Assembly (NCBI GenBank): GCA_020630715.1
Contig: JAHDIQ010000001.1
Location: 246,294-306,412, forward strand
Direction: 5' to 3'
DNA from: Nonlabens sp.
Lineage (GTDB): Bacteria; Bacteroidota; Bacteroidia; Flavobacteriales; Flavobacteriaceae
DNA length: 60,119 nucleotides
This document shows positions 1 to 8,859 of the stretch, one piece after another (position 1 is the first letter of the stretch; every line of letters starts with the position of its first letter). A program made the translations under genes and the position numbers. The notes below the pieces were generated by a model. That model ran no database searches. It was not told the DNA's origin and saw nothing but the letters and a program-made list of their open reading frames with translations.

Positions 1-73
1 AAATGTTGATTCTGGCTTTATCTACAATTCAATTGCCTAAAATTTATACCTATTTTATTACATTAAAAGTATC

Positions 74-802
74 ATGAAACTAACCGCTATCATTGTAGAA
101 GACGAGCAAATATCTAGAGATATTTTAAGAAACTATCTAGGCAAATACTGTCCAGATATAACGGTTGTGGACGAAGCTACTAATGTAGATGAAGCACTCC
201 AATTATTGCGTAAAACTAGCGTAGACCTTTTATTTCTAGATGTAGAAATGCCTTATGGAACTGCCTTTGACTTATTAGATCAGGTAGGTGATCGTGATTT
301 TGAAACGGTTTTTGTGACTGCTTATGATCAGTATGCAAAAGACGCGCTTAATCAACAAGCGGCTTATTATCTTACAAAACCTATTGAAATTGATGAGCTT
401 ATAAAAGCCGTAGATACTGTGAAATCAATCAAATCTCGTGAGAATGATATTCAGGTAGGTTTGAGTATTAAGGATAGCGATACTCTTACAGATAAAATTA
501 CGATTCCTACTCAAGAAGGTTTTGAGGTGATCCCTATTCAAGATATCATTTACTGTAAAGCAGATGATAATTATACGCATATCATTTTACCAGATGGAGA
601 GAAGTTAGTCTCAAAAACACTGAAACATTTTGATGATTTATTGAATGAGAAAGGCTTTTGTCGCATCCATAAAAGCTATTTAATTAACACGACGCAGGTA
701 ACTGCCTATCGTAAAGGAAAAGGTGGAAGTGTTCTTTTAGGAGATATAGAGTTACCCGTAAGTCCTAGTAAGAAATTAGCGCTGTTTCAGTATTTCAATT
801 AG
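74..802 (+). CDS. LytTR-family two-component response regulator
   Basis: This 242-residue protein has a CheY-like receiver domain (about residues 3-120) and a LytTR DNA-binding domain (about 135-240). The receiver carries the acidic pocket E9/D10, the phospho-acceptor D56 in FLDVEMP, the switch threonine T82 and the conserved K102 in LTKP. The LytTR part shows the usual IIYCKADDNYT and CRIHKSYLIN stretches. Such proteins bind direct repeats in promoters after phosphorylation by a membrane histidine kinase of the LytS/YehU type. No kinase is visible here; it could lie upstream of the window edge. The gene overlaps the end of murI tail-to-tail by 4 bp, so it shares no operon with it. The family is certain; the target genes are unknown. 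Confidence 0.93.
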   Translation: MKLTAIIVEDEQISRDILRNYLGKYCPDITVVDEATNVDEALQLLRKTSVDLLFLDVEMPYGTAFDLLDQVGDRDFETVFVTAYDQYAKDALNQQAAYYLTKPIEIDELIKAVDTVKSIKSRENDIQVGLSIKDSDTLTDKITIPTQEGFEVIPIQDIIYCKADDNYTHIILPDGEKLVSKTLKHFDDLLNEKGFCRIHKSYLINTTQVTAYRKGKGGSVLLGDIELPVSPSKKLALFQYFN

Positions 803-1587
803 AACTCTAGATGAGCTACATTACGATTAGCGATCTCACTAGTAAGTTGATCTAGAACAGTGATGCTGGCATTTGAATACAATTGATGTCTTCCGGGTAG
901 AGATTGATCATTTAGTAGATCTAATTCTTCCAAAACATGTAAGGTTTGTCGTGCTACGGCAGCTCCTGAATCGATAATTTTTACGCGACTAGGTAAGAGA
1001 TGTTCTAACTGTTTTTTTATGTAGGGATAATGACTACAACCTAAAACTAGATAATCTATTCCTGATATCATAAAAGGTTCTATAATGGGAACTAGTAATT
1101 CACGCATTTCATCGCTATCTTTTTTTCCAGCCTCTACTAGCTCCACAATTCCTGTACCTACTATTTCAATAGTATTAACGTCTTGCGTATGTTCTCTTTG
1201 AGTTTTATTAAATAACTTACTAGATAAGGTTCCTTGAGTGGCTAGAATTCCAATTTTACCAGTATTACTTTTTAAAGCTGCTGGTTTAATCGCTGGTTCT
1301 ATGCCTATAAAGGGTACGTCGTAATGCGATCTTAAATAGTCTATACTGTTAGTAGTAGCGGTATTGCAAGGAATGGCAATAAGCTTACAACCTTTAGATA
1401 GAAGTAATTCTGTGTTCTTAACACATAACTGAGTAATCTCCTCTTGAGATTTACGTCCATAAGGAGCATGTTTACTATCTGCTAGGTATATCGTATTCTC
1501 ACGTGTTAATAGATGAATCACTTCTTTCCATACAGAAGTTCCACCTACACCACTATCAAAAAACCCTAAAGGACTGGATTTACTCAT
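799..1587 (-). CDS. murI: Glutamate racemase
   Basis: MurI interconverts L- and D-glutamate in the cytoplasm and supplies D-glutamate for peptidoglycan. The 262-residue protein has the usual length. It shows the N-terminal FFDSGVGG motif (D11), the first catalytic cysteine in PCNTATT (C74) and the second in GCSHYP (C184, with H186). It is the last gene of a leftward envelope block (nadK side to murI), but a strong hairpin terminator lies between it and ompH, so it probably also has its own promoter or depends on read-through. The start is the ATG of MSKSSPLGFFDSG. A very secure call. Confidence 0.97.
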   Translation of the reverse strand: MSKSSPLGFFDSGVGGTSVWKEVIHLLTRENTIYLADSKHAPYGRKSQEEITQLCVKNTELLLSKGCKLIAIPCNTATTNSIDYLRSHYDVPFIGIEPAIKPAALKSNTGKIGILATQGTLSSKLFNKTQREHTQDVNTIEIVGTGIVELVEAGKKDSDEMRELLVPIIEPFMISGIDYLVLGCSHYPYIKKQLEHLLPSRVKIIDSGAAVARQTLHVLEELDLLNDQSLPGRHQLYSNASITVLDQLTSEIANRNVAHLEF

Positions 1588-1601
1588 GGTTAAATATAAA
1601 A

Positions 1602-1632
1602 AAACCGCTTAAGTGAATTACTTAAGCGGTTT
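1602..1632 (-). terminator. Rho-independent terminator after ompH
   Basis: A 13-bp perfect stem (1602-1614 with 1620-1632) closes a 5-base loop. On the minus strand it is followed by a T-rich run (complement of about 1590-1601). It lies between the first OmpH gene and murI and should end the bamA-ompH transcript, at least partly. Confidence 0.85.
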
Positions 1633-1652
1633 ACTATTTTTAAAAAGAGTGA

Positions 1653-2180
1653 CTAGTTAGTTACTCCTAATGATTTTTTTACATCTGCTGTGATGTCATA
1701 ACCATCTGCTAGGATAACTCCTGTTCCTGTTGTTGCATCTAGAACATACTCAAATCCTTTTGCACGAGCAGTCGCTTGAATCGCTTCACGTACTTCTTTA
1801 AGTAATGGTTTTAAAAGGTCTTCTCTTTTTTGTGCCATTGCTTGCTGTGAGTTCTGGTAATATTCTTGAATTTTTCTTTCTGCTTTTTGTATTTCTACAT
1901 AAGCACGCTCATTTTCTTCTTGAGTTCTAGATTCTGCTAGACTTTGAGCTTGTTGCACCTGGCTTTGTAATTCTTTTTCTAATTCTGCTCCACGATCTCT
2001 ATACGTTTTTTCTAGATCACGTAGCTGCTTATCTGCAGCTTGTGCTTTAGGTAAAGATTCTACTAGTTGTTGTGAAAATACGTGACATACTTTACTAGGT
2101 GTTGCTTGTGCTGTTACTTGTTGCATACCAGCGGTAAGAACTACTACGGCTACTGCTATTACTAATTTTAGATTTTTCAT
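1653..2180 (-). CDS. OmpH/Skp-family periplasmic chaperone (first copy)
   Basis: A 175-residue secreted protein. It has a signal peptide (MKNLK.. ending VTAQ, cleavage after A25 or so), then a long charged helical region rich in Glu, Gln and Lys, and the OmpH-type end (FEYVLDATTGTGVILADGYDITADV). Skp/OmpH chaperones form jellyfish-like trimers that hold unfolded outer-membrane proteins on their way to BamA. It lies directly downstream of a longer OmpH paralogue and of bamA, which fits that role. Tandem OmpH genes after bamA are common in Bacteroidota. The family call is firm; the division of labour between the two copies is unknown. Confidence 0.93.
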   Translation of the reverse strand: MKNLKLVIAVAVVVLTAGMQQVTAQATPSKVCHVFSQQLVESLPKAQAADKQLRDLEKTYRDRGAELEKELQSQVQQAQSLAESRTQEENERAYVEIQKAERKIQEYYQNSQQAMAQKREDLLKPLLKEVREAIQATARAKGFEYVLDATTGTGVILADGYDITADVKKSLGVTN

Positions 2181-2251
2181 TGTTACTTTATTAATTGTTG
2201 TTTTTGCTTTCTACTTTTTTATTGGGCGCAAATATAATGCGATCCTTTATA

Positions 2252-3088
2252 TTATTGATTTCTCTTTGCTTCTTGTTCTTTTCTTTTTGCTTCTCTCGCT
2301 TTTAGAATACTATCCTTGCGCTTTTGTCTTACTTCCATAATACTATCACGCCTTTTTTTCATCCATGCTGCACGTGCTTGCTTTATACTATCACGCTTTT
2401 GTAATTTTTCTAGTCGTGCTTTTTCACGATCATCCATTACAGCTTGTTTCTTTTCTTCTTTTTCTTCCTTTTCTTCTGCCTCTACTACATTGAGGTAACG
2501 TTCATCTTTTTTCTCTTCTGCCTCATCATTCTTCTTTGTGTCCTTCTTATTACGGGATTTTACCTTTGCAGTTCTTCCTATTGCTTTTAAAACATCATCA
2601 CTTAAATCATGACGATCTGCGCTATAAAGCATTGCGGCATCTGCTGCATCTAGAACAAAATCATATTTTTTTTGAGCACTTATTTTTTGTACTTCATTAA
2701 AAACTTGATCCTGTATAGGTTGTATTAATTGTTGTTTTTGTAACACAAAATCTCCTTGTGCGCCAAATCGTTTTTCTGTGTACTTTAAAAGGTCTTCTTC
2801 TTTAATAGAAATGTCTTCTTCTTTTTCTTCAACTAACTCTTTTGTCAACAAGACGCGCTCATTATTTAGTGCCTCTTTCATTTGTTGTACTTCAAGCTTC
2901 ATGCCATCTATTTCTTGCTTCCATTTTGCCATCTTACGATCTAGCTCTTTTACGGCATCTTGATATTCTGGTACATTATCCAGAATATACTCCATATCGA
3001 TGTAAGCAACTCTGGCGCCTCGTTGCGCTTTCGCGAAAGCGAAACACATCAAACTTAATAGACTTAATACAATGATCTTATTTTTCAT
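2252..3088 (-). CDS. OmpH/Skp-family chaperone with long charged C-terminal tail (second copy)
   Basis: A 278-residue OmpH-family protein. Residues 1-21 form a signal peptide that ends AFAKA|Q; this end is encoded by a copy of the 16-bp palindrome. Residues about 25-175 are the OmpH domain (VAYIDMEYILDNVPEYQ at the start, YDFVLDAADAAML near its end). The last 100 residues are almost only Lys, Glu, Arg, Asp and Ala, a predicted long charged helix that the first copy lacks. The gene sits between bamA and the shorter OmpH gene and is probably co-transcribed with them. The tail could lengthen the chaperone arms or bind peptidoglycan; that is a guess. Confidence 0.92.
   Translation of the reverse strand: MKNKIIVLSLLSLMCFAFAKAQRGARVAYIDMEYILDNVPEYQDAVKELDRKMAKWKQEIDGMKLEVQQMKEALNNERVLLTKELVEEKEEDISIKEEDLLKYTEKRFGAQGDFVLQKQQLIQPIQDQVFNEVQKISAQKKYDFVLDAADAAMLYSADRHDLSDDVLKAIGRTAKVKSRNKKDTKKNDEAEEKKDERYLNVVEAEEKEEKEEKKQAVMDDREKARLEKLQKRDSIKQARAAWMKKRRDSIMEVRQKRKDSILKAREAKRKEQEAKRNQ
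3026..3041. repeat. 16-bp palindrome copy 1 (in ompH signal peptide)
   Basis: Exact copy of CGCTTTCGCGAAAGCG. On the gene strand it is read GCT-TTC-GCG-AAA-GCG and encodes AFAKA, directly before the predicted cleavage site in front of Gln. Confidence 0.98.
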
Positions 3089-3121
3089 AAGCGATAGGTT
3101 TATAGAAATAATCGTGCCATT

Positions 3122-5698
3122 TTAAAATTGTTGCCCGATTATAAAGTGTACATTCCATCCACTAGGATCTCTATTTACAGCAGAAGGAATAGGGTCAAAT
3201 CCGTAACCAAAATCAATTCCTAACAGACCAAATGCTGGCATAAATATACGCATTCCTGCTCCTGCAGAACGCTGAACCTCAAATGGGTTATAATCTCTAA
3301 ACTGTGTGTAACTACCACCAGCCTCTGCAAAAGACAACACATAAATAGATGCTGCCTGCTCTAGTGAAATAGGATAACGTAATTCTAAAGAGAATTTGTT
3401 ATAGACGGTATCTCCATCTGCATTTCTGGTTAATGAAGCGTTATCATATCCACGTAGTCTTACAATATCACGACCATCCAGGGCAAATGCTCCTAATCCA
3501 TCACCACCTACAAAGAAACGCTCAAAAGGAACTAATCCACGTGCCTGATTGTAGGCTCCTAGGAATCCAAATTCTGTATTAGTCTCTAACACTAATTTAT
3601 CATATAGCCTAGTGTACCATTTACCCTGAAACTTAATTTTATAATATTCTAAGAATTTCAATCGCTCACGGTCGATTTTCTCCTGGTCTGCAACTCCATT
3701 AGTCTGGAAAGCTTCTTGCTCACCTAGGTTATCATAATCCACACCATTCCATAGAGAATATGGTGGTGTCAATTTTGCAGTTAATGAAAAACTAGATCCA
3801 TAGGTAGGATAAATAGGGTTTACACCTACATTATTTCGACTTATTCCTAAGGTATAGGATAGATTATTTGCTGCACCGTCCTGGAAACTAAATAATGGTG
3901 ATTGAAAATTTTGTACCGTGTAACGCTGGAAAGCAAGCGCCTGCGAGAACTGGAAATAGAAATCTGGCCATTCTAGACGTTTTGCTAGTCCTACTGTTGC
4001 TCCTGTAATCAGGAATCTCTGGCTACGATCTACTTGAGTAAAATCACGTTGATTCACCCTAAACTGTTCACTATGTGATAGGGAAACGTTAAATGACACT
4101 GGTTTTTTACCGCCTAACCAAGGTTCTGTAAAGTTTAAACTATAGGTTCTAAATATTAAACTAGCTTGTGCTCTTAGAGCAATACTTTGTCCATCTCCCA
4201 TAGGAACTGGACGCCATTCTTCTCGTTTAAACAAATTACGCAATGAGAAATTATTGAATCGCAGCCCTAGAGTTCCTACAAATCCACCACCACCATAACC
4301 ACCTTGTAATTCTATCTGGCTAGATCCCGTTTCTACTAATTCATATTCTACATCTACCGTACCTTCCTGTTGATTTACATTTTGAAGTTTTGGATTGATT
4401 TGCTGTGGATCAAAGAATCCCAACTGTCCTACCTCACGTATAGAGCTAATAATTTTTTGACGAGAATACTTTTCTCCAGGTGTAGTTTGAAGTACTCTAT
4501 AAATCACATGATCATTAGTTCTAGCATTACCCGAAACAGTAATGTTATTAAAATATGCCAGATCTCCTTCTACAATTCTAATTTCAAAATCTATGGTGTC
4601 GTTATACACTTTTGTTTCTACTGCATTTACATTAGAAAATAAATAACCACTATTTTGATATAAATTTGAAATATCATCAGAATCTGGATCCTCTGGGTTA
4701 CTAATGCGGTCGTCAAAGGCTACTCCATTATAAACATCACCTTTCTCAATCTTAAGTTTGCGCTGTAACTGTTCATCAGTATAAACAGTATTTCCAATAA
4801 AATCAATGTTACCAAAATAATACTTACGACCTTCTTCTACTTCAATTTTTAAAGCAATACGATCGTCACTCTTTTGTATTAAAGTATCTGATAATACACG
4901 GGCATCTCTAAATCCTTTCTCTTTATATGCATCTACTAATGATGACAAGTCATCTTGATAATCGTCTTCTACATATTTTGATCTTTTCAAAACACGAATT
5001 GGATTAATCTTCTTAGTGTTTTTCATTGCCTTACGCAATTTCTTATCACTAATAAGCTCATTACCTTCAAAAGTGATGTCTGAGATTTTAACCTTTTTAC
5101 CGCGGTTAACATCAATCTTCATATCTACGATGTTTGTATTAGGCAAGGTATCTTCTACTTCTCTGATACGTACTAAAGCATCTGCATACAAGAAACCTTT
5201 ATCACGGTATTTATTTTCAATAAAACTACGTGTAGTTGTTATTAAATTCTCTGTGGCTTTACGGCCTTTTGTAAGTTTAAGTTCCTCCTGTAAATCTTTT
5301 ACTTTATTTTTTTTAAGACCTGTAATTACAACATCTCTTAGGTTAGGTACTTCTACAATGTTTATTTCTAAATTTATAATATCAATGTCGCTATTAGGGT
5401 CATTTAAGATAGCTGTTTGATATAAGCGTACGTCACTAAACAATTTCAAATCCCACAGTTTCTTTATGGCCTGACTTATACGATCACCAGGAGAATAAAT
5501 ATATTCACCTTTTTTAATACCCATAAAAGTGATTACAGTATTTTCATTAAAAGACTGCACACCAGTAACGGTTATTTCACCTACTTTATAAAGTGAGGCA
5601 TCACCTATAGGTGTATCTTTAGTTTGCTGCGCGACAACAGTCGTTCCTACGATCATTGCAAGTGCTATAAATAGCGATTGTGCTAGCTTTTGTGTCAT
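3122..5698 (-). CDS. bamA: Outer membrane protein assembly factor BamA
   Basis: BamA folds and inserts beta-barrel proteins in the outer membrane. The protein has a signal peptide (MTQKLAQSLF.. to VVAQ), several POTRA domains over about residues 40-440 (repeated ITFEGNELI, IDFIGNTVYTDEQL and ITVSGNARTNDHVI openings), and a C-terminal 16-strand barrel of the bacterial surface antigen family ending FIIGQQF, with the terminal aromatic residue typical of outer-membrane proteins. I start at the ATG at 5698, 4 bases after the uppS stop, rather than a GTG at 5716 that overlaps uppS; the shorter form gives a better signal peptide. The operon neighbours (uppS, OmpH pair) match other Bacteroidota. Confidence 0.95.
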   Translation of the reverse strand: MTQKLAQSLFIALAMIVGTTVVAQQTKDTPIGDASLYKVGEITVTGVQSFNENTVITFMGIKKGEYIYSPGDRISQAIKKLWDLKLFSDVRLYQTAILNDPNSDIDIINLEINIVEVPNLRDVVITGLKKNKVKDLQEELKLTKGRKATENLITTTRSFIENKYRDKGFLYADALVRIREVEDTLPNTNIVDMKIDVNRGKKVKISDITFEGNELISDKKLRKAMKNTKKINPIRVLKRSKYVEDDYQDDLSSLVDAYKEKGFRDARVLSDTLIQKSDDRIALKIEVEEGRKYYFGNIDFIGNTVYTDEQLQRKLKIEKGDVYNGVAFDDRISNPEDPDSDDISNLYQNSGYLFSNVNAVETKVYNDTIDFEIRIVEGDLAYFNNITVSGNARTNDHVIYRVLQTTPGEKYSRQKIISSIREVGQLGFFDPQQINPKLQNVNQQEGTVDVEYELVETGSSQIELQGGYGGGGFVGTLGLRFNNFSLRNLFKREEWRPVPMGDGQSIALRAQASLIFRTYSLNFTEPWLGGKKPVSFNVSLSHSEQFRVNQRDFTQVDRSQRFLITGATVGLAKRLEWPDFYFQFSQALAFQRYTVQNFQSPLFSFQDGAANNLSYTLGISRNNVGVNPIYPTYGSSFSLTAKLTPPYSLWNGVDYDNLGEQEAFQTNGVADQEKIDRERLKFLEYYKIKFQGKWYTRLYDKLVLETNTEFGFLGAYNQARGLVPFERFFVGGDGLGAFALDGRDIVRLRGYDNASLTRNADGDTVYNKFSLELRYPISLEQAASIYVLSFAEAGGSYTQFRDYNPFEVQRSAGAGMRIFMPAFGLLGIDFGYGFDPIPSAVNRDPSGWNVHFIIGQQF

Positions 5699-5702
5699 TA
5701 GA

Positions 5703-6437
5703 TTATAATTGTTCACTTGTTTTACCGAATCTACGTTCTCGGTTTTGATAATTTTCTATCGCCTCAATTAGATGCTCTTTTCTGAAATCAGGCCACAATA
5801 CTTCTGTAAAATACAATTCTGCATAGGCAATTTGCCATAATAAGAAATTACTGATACGTTGCTCACCACTGGTGCGTATTAATAAATCTACATCAGGCAT
5901 GTAGTTTGTATAAAGAAGGTTGTTAATGGTATCTTGATCGATGTCTTCTACATCAATCTCATTTGTTTTTACTTTTGATGCCACTTTTTTAATAACGGCA
6001 ATAAGTTCCTCTCTAGAACCATAACTAAGCGCTAGTGTCAAATTCATCCTGGAATTATGACTGGTCGCTTCTATTACCTCATCAAGTTGCTTTTTAGCAG
6101 ATATAGGAAGTAATTGTAAACTTCCTACCGCTTTAAGTGAGATATTGTTCTTTTGTAATGTAGGCAACTCCTTACGTAGGCTAGAAACTAAAAGTTTCAT
6201 TAAGGTGTCTACTTCTAATTTAGGTCGTTTCCAGTTTTCTGTACTAAAGGCGTATAAGGTTAGGTTTTTAATCCCTAATTCTGCACATGTTTCCACGGTA
6301 TCTCTAACAGCTTGAGCTCCTTTTTCATGACCTCTTACTCTCATCAGACCTTGCTTTTTTGCCCAGCGACCATTGCCATCCATGATGACAGCAACGTGTT
6401 GTGGTAAGTTATGTAGGTCTATTGTAGTGTTCATCAT
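5703..6437 (-). CDS. uppS: Isoprenyl transferase (undecaprenyl diphosphate synthase)
   Basis: A cis-prenyltransferase that adds eight isopentenyl units to farnesyl diphosphate, giving the C55 carrier lipid of cell-wall synthesis. The 244-residue protein shows the catalytic motif VAVIMDGNGRWA (Asp20), the RGHEKGA stretch, and the substrate-binding end LIRTSGEQRISNFLLWQIAYAELYF, all in the usual order and length. Two Met codons open the frame (6437 and 6434). It is followed closely by bamA and preceded by the PorG-like gene with a 3-base gap, so the three are surely one operon. A uppP phosphatase for the same carrier lies at 50.5 kb. Confidence 0.97.
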   Translation of the reverse strand: MMNTTIDLHNLPQHVAVIMDGNGRWAKKQGLMRVRGHEKGAQAVRDTVETCAELGIKNLTLYAFSTENWKRPKLEVDTLMKLLVSSLRKELPTLQKNNISLKAVGSLQLLPISAKKQLDEVIEATSHNSRMNLTLALSYGSREELIAVIKKVASKVKTNEIDVEDIDQDTINNLLYTNYMPDVDLLIRTSGEQRISNFLLWQIAYAELYFTEVLWPDFRKEHLIEAIENYQNRERRFGKTSEQL

Positions 6438-6440
6438 TTA

Positions 6441-7139
6441 TTAAAAATCGCAATAACATGGTTTCCTACCAAAGGTGTAGGTTAATGAAATCCCTGAAAA
6501 AACATACCAGTCATTGTTACTAATATTTCCAAAGTTTCTTGTGGCAAATCCTGTATCACCATCACCTGGAAAACTTCCGTCCAGATTATCTGTAAAGGTA
6601 TATCTTATTCCTACCTCTGCGGCCAGCACTAAATGCTGTCCTAAAACATTTGATTTAACTCCTAAAACCATAGGAACTGCTAAGCCTCTAAAAGTATCAA
6701 ATTCTTCTAATTGATTTGTAGCGGTATTAAGCCCAAATTCCTCATATTGAAAACCTGTGATTCCAGTATACAAATAAGGTGTCAATTGTGGCTCACCGGT
6801 ATGCAATCGCCAGTCCCAAAAAGTGTATTCAATTCCTACACTAGCTTCAATTAATCTATAATCGTAATTATAACCTCTTAAATCTCTAGAACGATCATCA
6901 CTATCATTATCATCTCCTATCATATTCCCAACGAGTAATGAAGCTCTAAAACTGTGACGACTACTTCTATTCCACTTAAAAATCCCTCCAAAGGTCAAAT
7001 CATTTGGTGCGATAAATTGTGTACTTCCTACATCTCCTATGATATTACTTCCACCTATCCATGGACCTACCTCGTAGGTTTGCGCTTTCGCGAAAGCGAA
7101 ACTCAAAAAAACAAAAAGAAATAAAACTTTTAAACGCAT
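6441..7139 (-). CDS. Outer-membrane beta-barrel protein, DUF6089/PorG-like
   Basis: A 232-residue secreted barrel protein. The signal peptide ends SFAFAKA|Q (residues 15-20, encoded by the palindrome). The rest shows alternating strands such as GGIFKWNRSSRHSFRASLLVG and SVGIEYTFWDWRL, and ends with YTFGRKPCYCDF. Length, N-terminal YEVGPWIGGSNIIGDVG and position next to uppS-bamA match the DUF6089 family, which in Porphyromonas includes PorG, an outer-membrane part of the type IX secretion system. The gene context supports this, but PorG identity in this species is inferred. The two Cys near the end are unusual for such a barrel. Confidence 0.82.
   Translation of the reverse strand: MRLKVLFLFVFLSFAFAKAQTYEVGPWIGGSNIIGDVGSTQFIAPNDLTFGGIFKWNRSSRHSFRASLLVGNMIGDDNDSDDRSRDLRGYNYDYRLIEASVGIEYTFWDWRLHTGEPQLTPYLYTGITGFQYEEFGLNTATNQLEEFDTFRGLAVPMVLGVKSNVLGQHLVLAAEVGIRYTFTDNLDGSFPGDGDTGFATRNFGNISNNDWYVFSGISLTYTFGRKPCYCDF
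7083..7098. repeat. 16-bp palindrome copy 2 (in porG-like signal peptide)
   Basis: Exact copy of CGCTTTCGCGAAAGCG, 4057 bp from copy 1. It encodes AFAKA before Gln at the signal-peptide end. Confidence 0.98.
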
Positions 7140-7156
7140 GAAATTTTTAAAACGTG

Positions 7157-7164
7157 CAAATATA
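7157..7164 (-). promoter_or_regulatory. Bacteroidota -7 promoter element upstream of the porG-uppS-bamA operon
   Basis: On the minus strand TATATTTG matches TAnnTTTG perfectly, 17 bases before the ATG at 7139. I see no good TTTG at the -33 position, so only half the promoter is supported. Confidence 0.5.
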
Positions 7165-7241
7165 ACAATTCTCGTTACCCAGCACGGGTTATTAACTAGC
7201 TTTGTGCGTTATGTTAAACAGCTATTTGTAGATTTTATTGT

Positions 7242-8117
7242 CTAATTGCGCTTATCTTCTCCCCAAAGCAATTTATGACGTATCGTTTTTATAAAACTAG
7301 CCGTTCCTAATTGTATTAAATCAATCGTAAAATCTGCCTTTTTTATAACGATTTCTGTCTCATCTGGATAAGAGGCAATACGATTATCTAGTGAGGCAAG
7401 AAATTCATTTTCTCTTCCTTTTACCTTGATTTTTATCGTAGTATGGTCTGGAATTACAAGAGGTCTTGCATTAAGATTATGTGGTGCAATAGGAGTAATG
7501 ACCAGCGCATCTGTTTGCGGTGATATCACGGGTCCACCGCAACTTAAACTATATCCGGTAGATCCTGTAGGTGTAGAAATGATCAAACCATCTGCCCAGT
7601 AACTGGTGAGAAGCTCACCATTTAAATGAGTTTCAATTTGAATCATAGAGGTTGTATTCATACGACTTACCGTAATCTCGTTAAGCGCAAAATTATGAGG
7701 CGCTACATGATTTTCTGGATGGTTAGACACAGCGGTAATAAGTGTGCGCTTGCTTAAATGATAATCACCATCAAATAATGATTTAAAGGCACTTTTTAAC
7801 TCTTCTGGTTGTAGGGTTGCTAGAAAACCTAATCTACCGGTATTGATTCCCATCACAGGAATATTTAATTTACCTACGTAAGAAACCGCTCTTAAAATAG
7901 TTCCATCACCACCTATACTTATCATTAAATCATAACTAGAATCTAAATGATTAAAGACATCGTAGCCATTAATATTGACCTGATTTTTTACAAGATCCAT
8001 ATAAGAACTAACAATGTGAACGTCACAATCGCGCTGTTTTAATTCACCTAAAACGCTAGAAAATGTTTCTAAACTATCTTCCTGTAAATACTGACCATAA
8101 ATCGCAATCTTTTTCAT
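7242..8117 (-). CDS. nadK: NAD kinase
   Basis: Makes NADP from NAD and ATP in the cytoplasm. The 291-residue protein has the GGDGT motif (residues 69-73, with catalytic Asp71), the NTGRLGFLA stretch, and the glycine-rich TPTGSTGYSLSCGGP loop that binds the nucleotide. Its ATG overlaps the stop codon of the upstream CBS gene (TAATG), which suggests translational coupling. A gap of about 100 bases with a promoter separates it from the porG-bamA operon. Secure call. Confidence 0.96.
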   Translation of the reverse strand: MKKIAIYGQYLQEDSLETFSSVLGELKQRDCDVHIVSSYMDLVKNQVNINGYDVFNHLDSSYDLMISIGGDGTILRAVSYVGKLNIPVMGINTGRLGFLATLQPEELKSAFKSLFDGDYHLSKRTLITAVSNHPENHVAPHNFALNEITVSRMNTTSMIQIETHLNGELLTSYWADGLIISTPTGSTGYSLSCGGPVISPQTDALVITPIAPHNLNARPLVIPDHTTIKIKVKGRENEFLASLDNRIASYPDETEIVIKKADFTIDLIQLGTASFIKTIRHKLLWGEDKRN

Positions 8118-8773
8118 TACATGTTCAGGTATTTGTTTAAATAATCGCTACGCTCTTTAAGTCCATCTAAATACGTATCGTCTTGTGCGCTAGTTACTAC
8201 AACATAACTGTATCTTCTAAAAGTTTGTAGCACTTCATTCAGGCTTTCTGGACTTACTTTAAGAGTGATTTGAGTCATATGATCATTATAATTACTGATA
8301 AAAAGACCGTACAATTTAGAATCATTAGTTTCTACAATTTGAGTAATCTCACTAAAGGAGTAATCTGCGGTGCCTTTTTCTACAACAATCACAGCACCAG
8401 ATTCATATAAAAACGGAGAATCATTGAATAGATGTAGTACATCCTTTAATTCATAATATCCTTTATAGTTTGCTTTATCATCTAGTACGGGCATAACATT
8501 AGAATCATGACGTGCAAATGCTTCTAAAACATCTAGCCAGTGTGTGTTTGTAGTAACATGAAATCCGTCTAATGTGTATTTTACATCAAGTAGCGTTTGA
8601 TTAGATTCAAAACAATGTGCATCAGTTTCGGCCACACAACCTATATATTTACCGTCTTCAATAACGGGTAAATGAGAATAGGTAAGTTGTGAAAAAATGC
8701 GCTGTGCTATAGTAATAGCATCTTTCATGTCCAGCGGTTGCACATCATTTATTATATATTGTTCCATACTCAT
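8117..8773 (-). CDS. CBS-domain protein
   Basis: A cytoplasmic protein of about 218 residues with a pair of CBS motifs in its first 120 residues (SHLPVIEDGKYIGCVAE and SNVMPVLDDKANYKGYYELKDVL) and a C-terminal part of about 90 residues that resembles an ACT-like fold (YGLFISNYNDHMTQITLKV). CBS pairs bind adenine nucleotides and sense energy state. The gene overlaps nadK by one base and this pairing is conserved in Flavobacteriia, so a role in adjusting NAD(P) metabolism is possible but unproven. I start at the ATG at 8773 (MSMEQYIINDV); another in-frame ATG follows at 8767, and the longer frame from 8803 needs a TTG. Confidence 0.85.
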   Translation of the reverse strand: MSMEQYIINDVQPLDMKDAITIAQRIFSQLTYSHLPVIEDGKYIGCVAETDAHCFESNQTLLDVKYTLDGFHVTTNTHWLDVLEAFARHDSNVMPVLDDKANYKGYYELKDVLHLFNDSPFLYESGAVIVVEKGTADYSFSEITQIVETNDSKLYGLFISNYNDHMTQITLKVSPESLNEVLQTFRRYSYVVVTSAQDDTYLDGLKERSDYLNKYLNM

Positions 8774-8835
8774 AACGACACTCTTTTTATGCAAATTAAT
8801 CAATTCTATGCGTACTTATTGCTGGGATTAGGTTG

Positions 8836-8843
8836 TATTTTTG
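8836..8843 (+). promoter_or_regulatory. -7 promoter element upstream of pdxJ
   Basis: TATTTTTG matches TAnnTTTG perfectly and lies 16 bases before the pdxJ ATG. No good TTTG is seen at the expected -33 spacing. Confidence 0.5.
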
Positions 8844-8859
8844 AATTAAAAGAAATTCT

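Noticed and set aside
1605-1629. Terminator hairpin CCGCTTAAGT as a variant of the palindrome
   Set aside because: The sequence shares only CGCTT and has a loop; it is an ordinary terminator with a T-rich tail.
5016-5420. Open frame of 134 codons opposite bamA
   Set aside because: Antisense shadow of the POTRA region with a composition typical of complementary reading; no start signal or homology.
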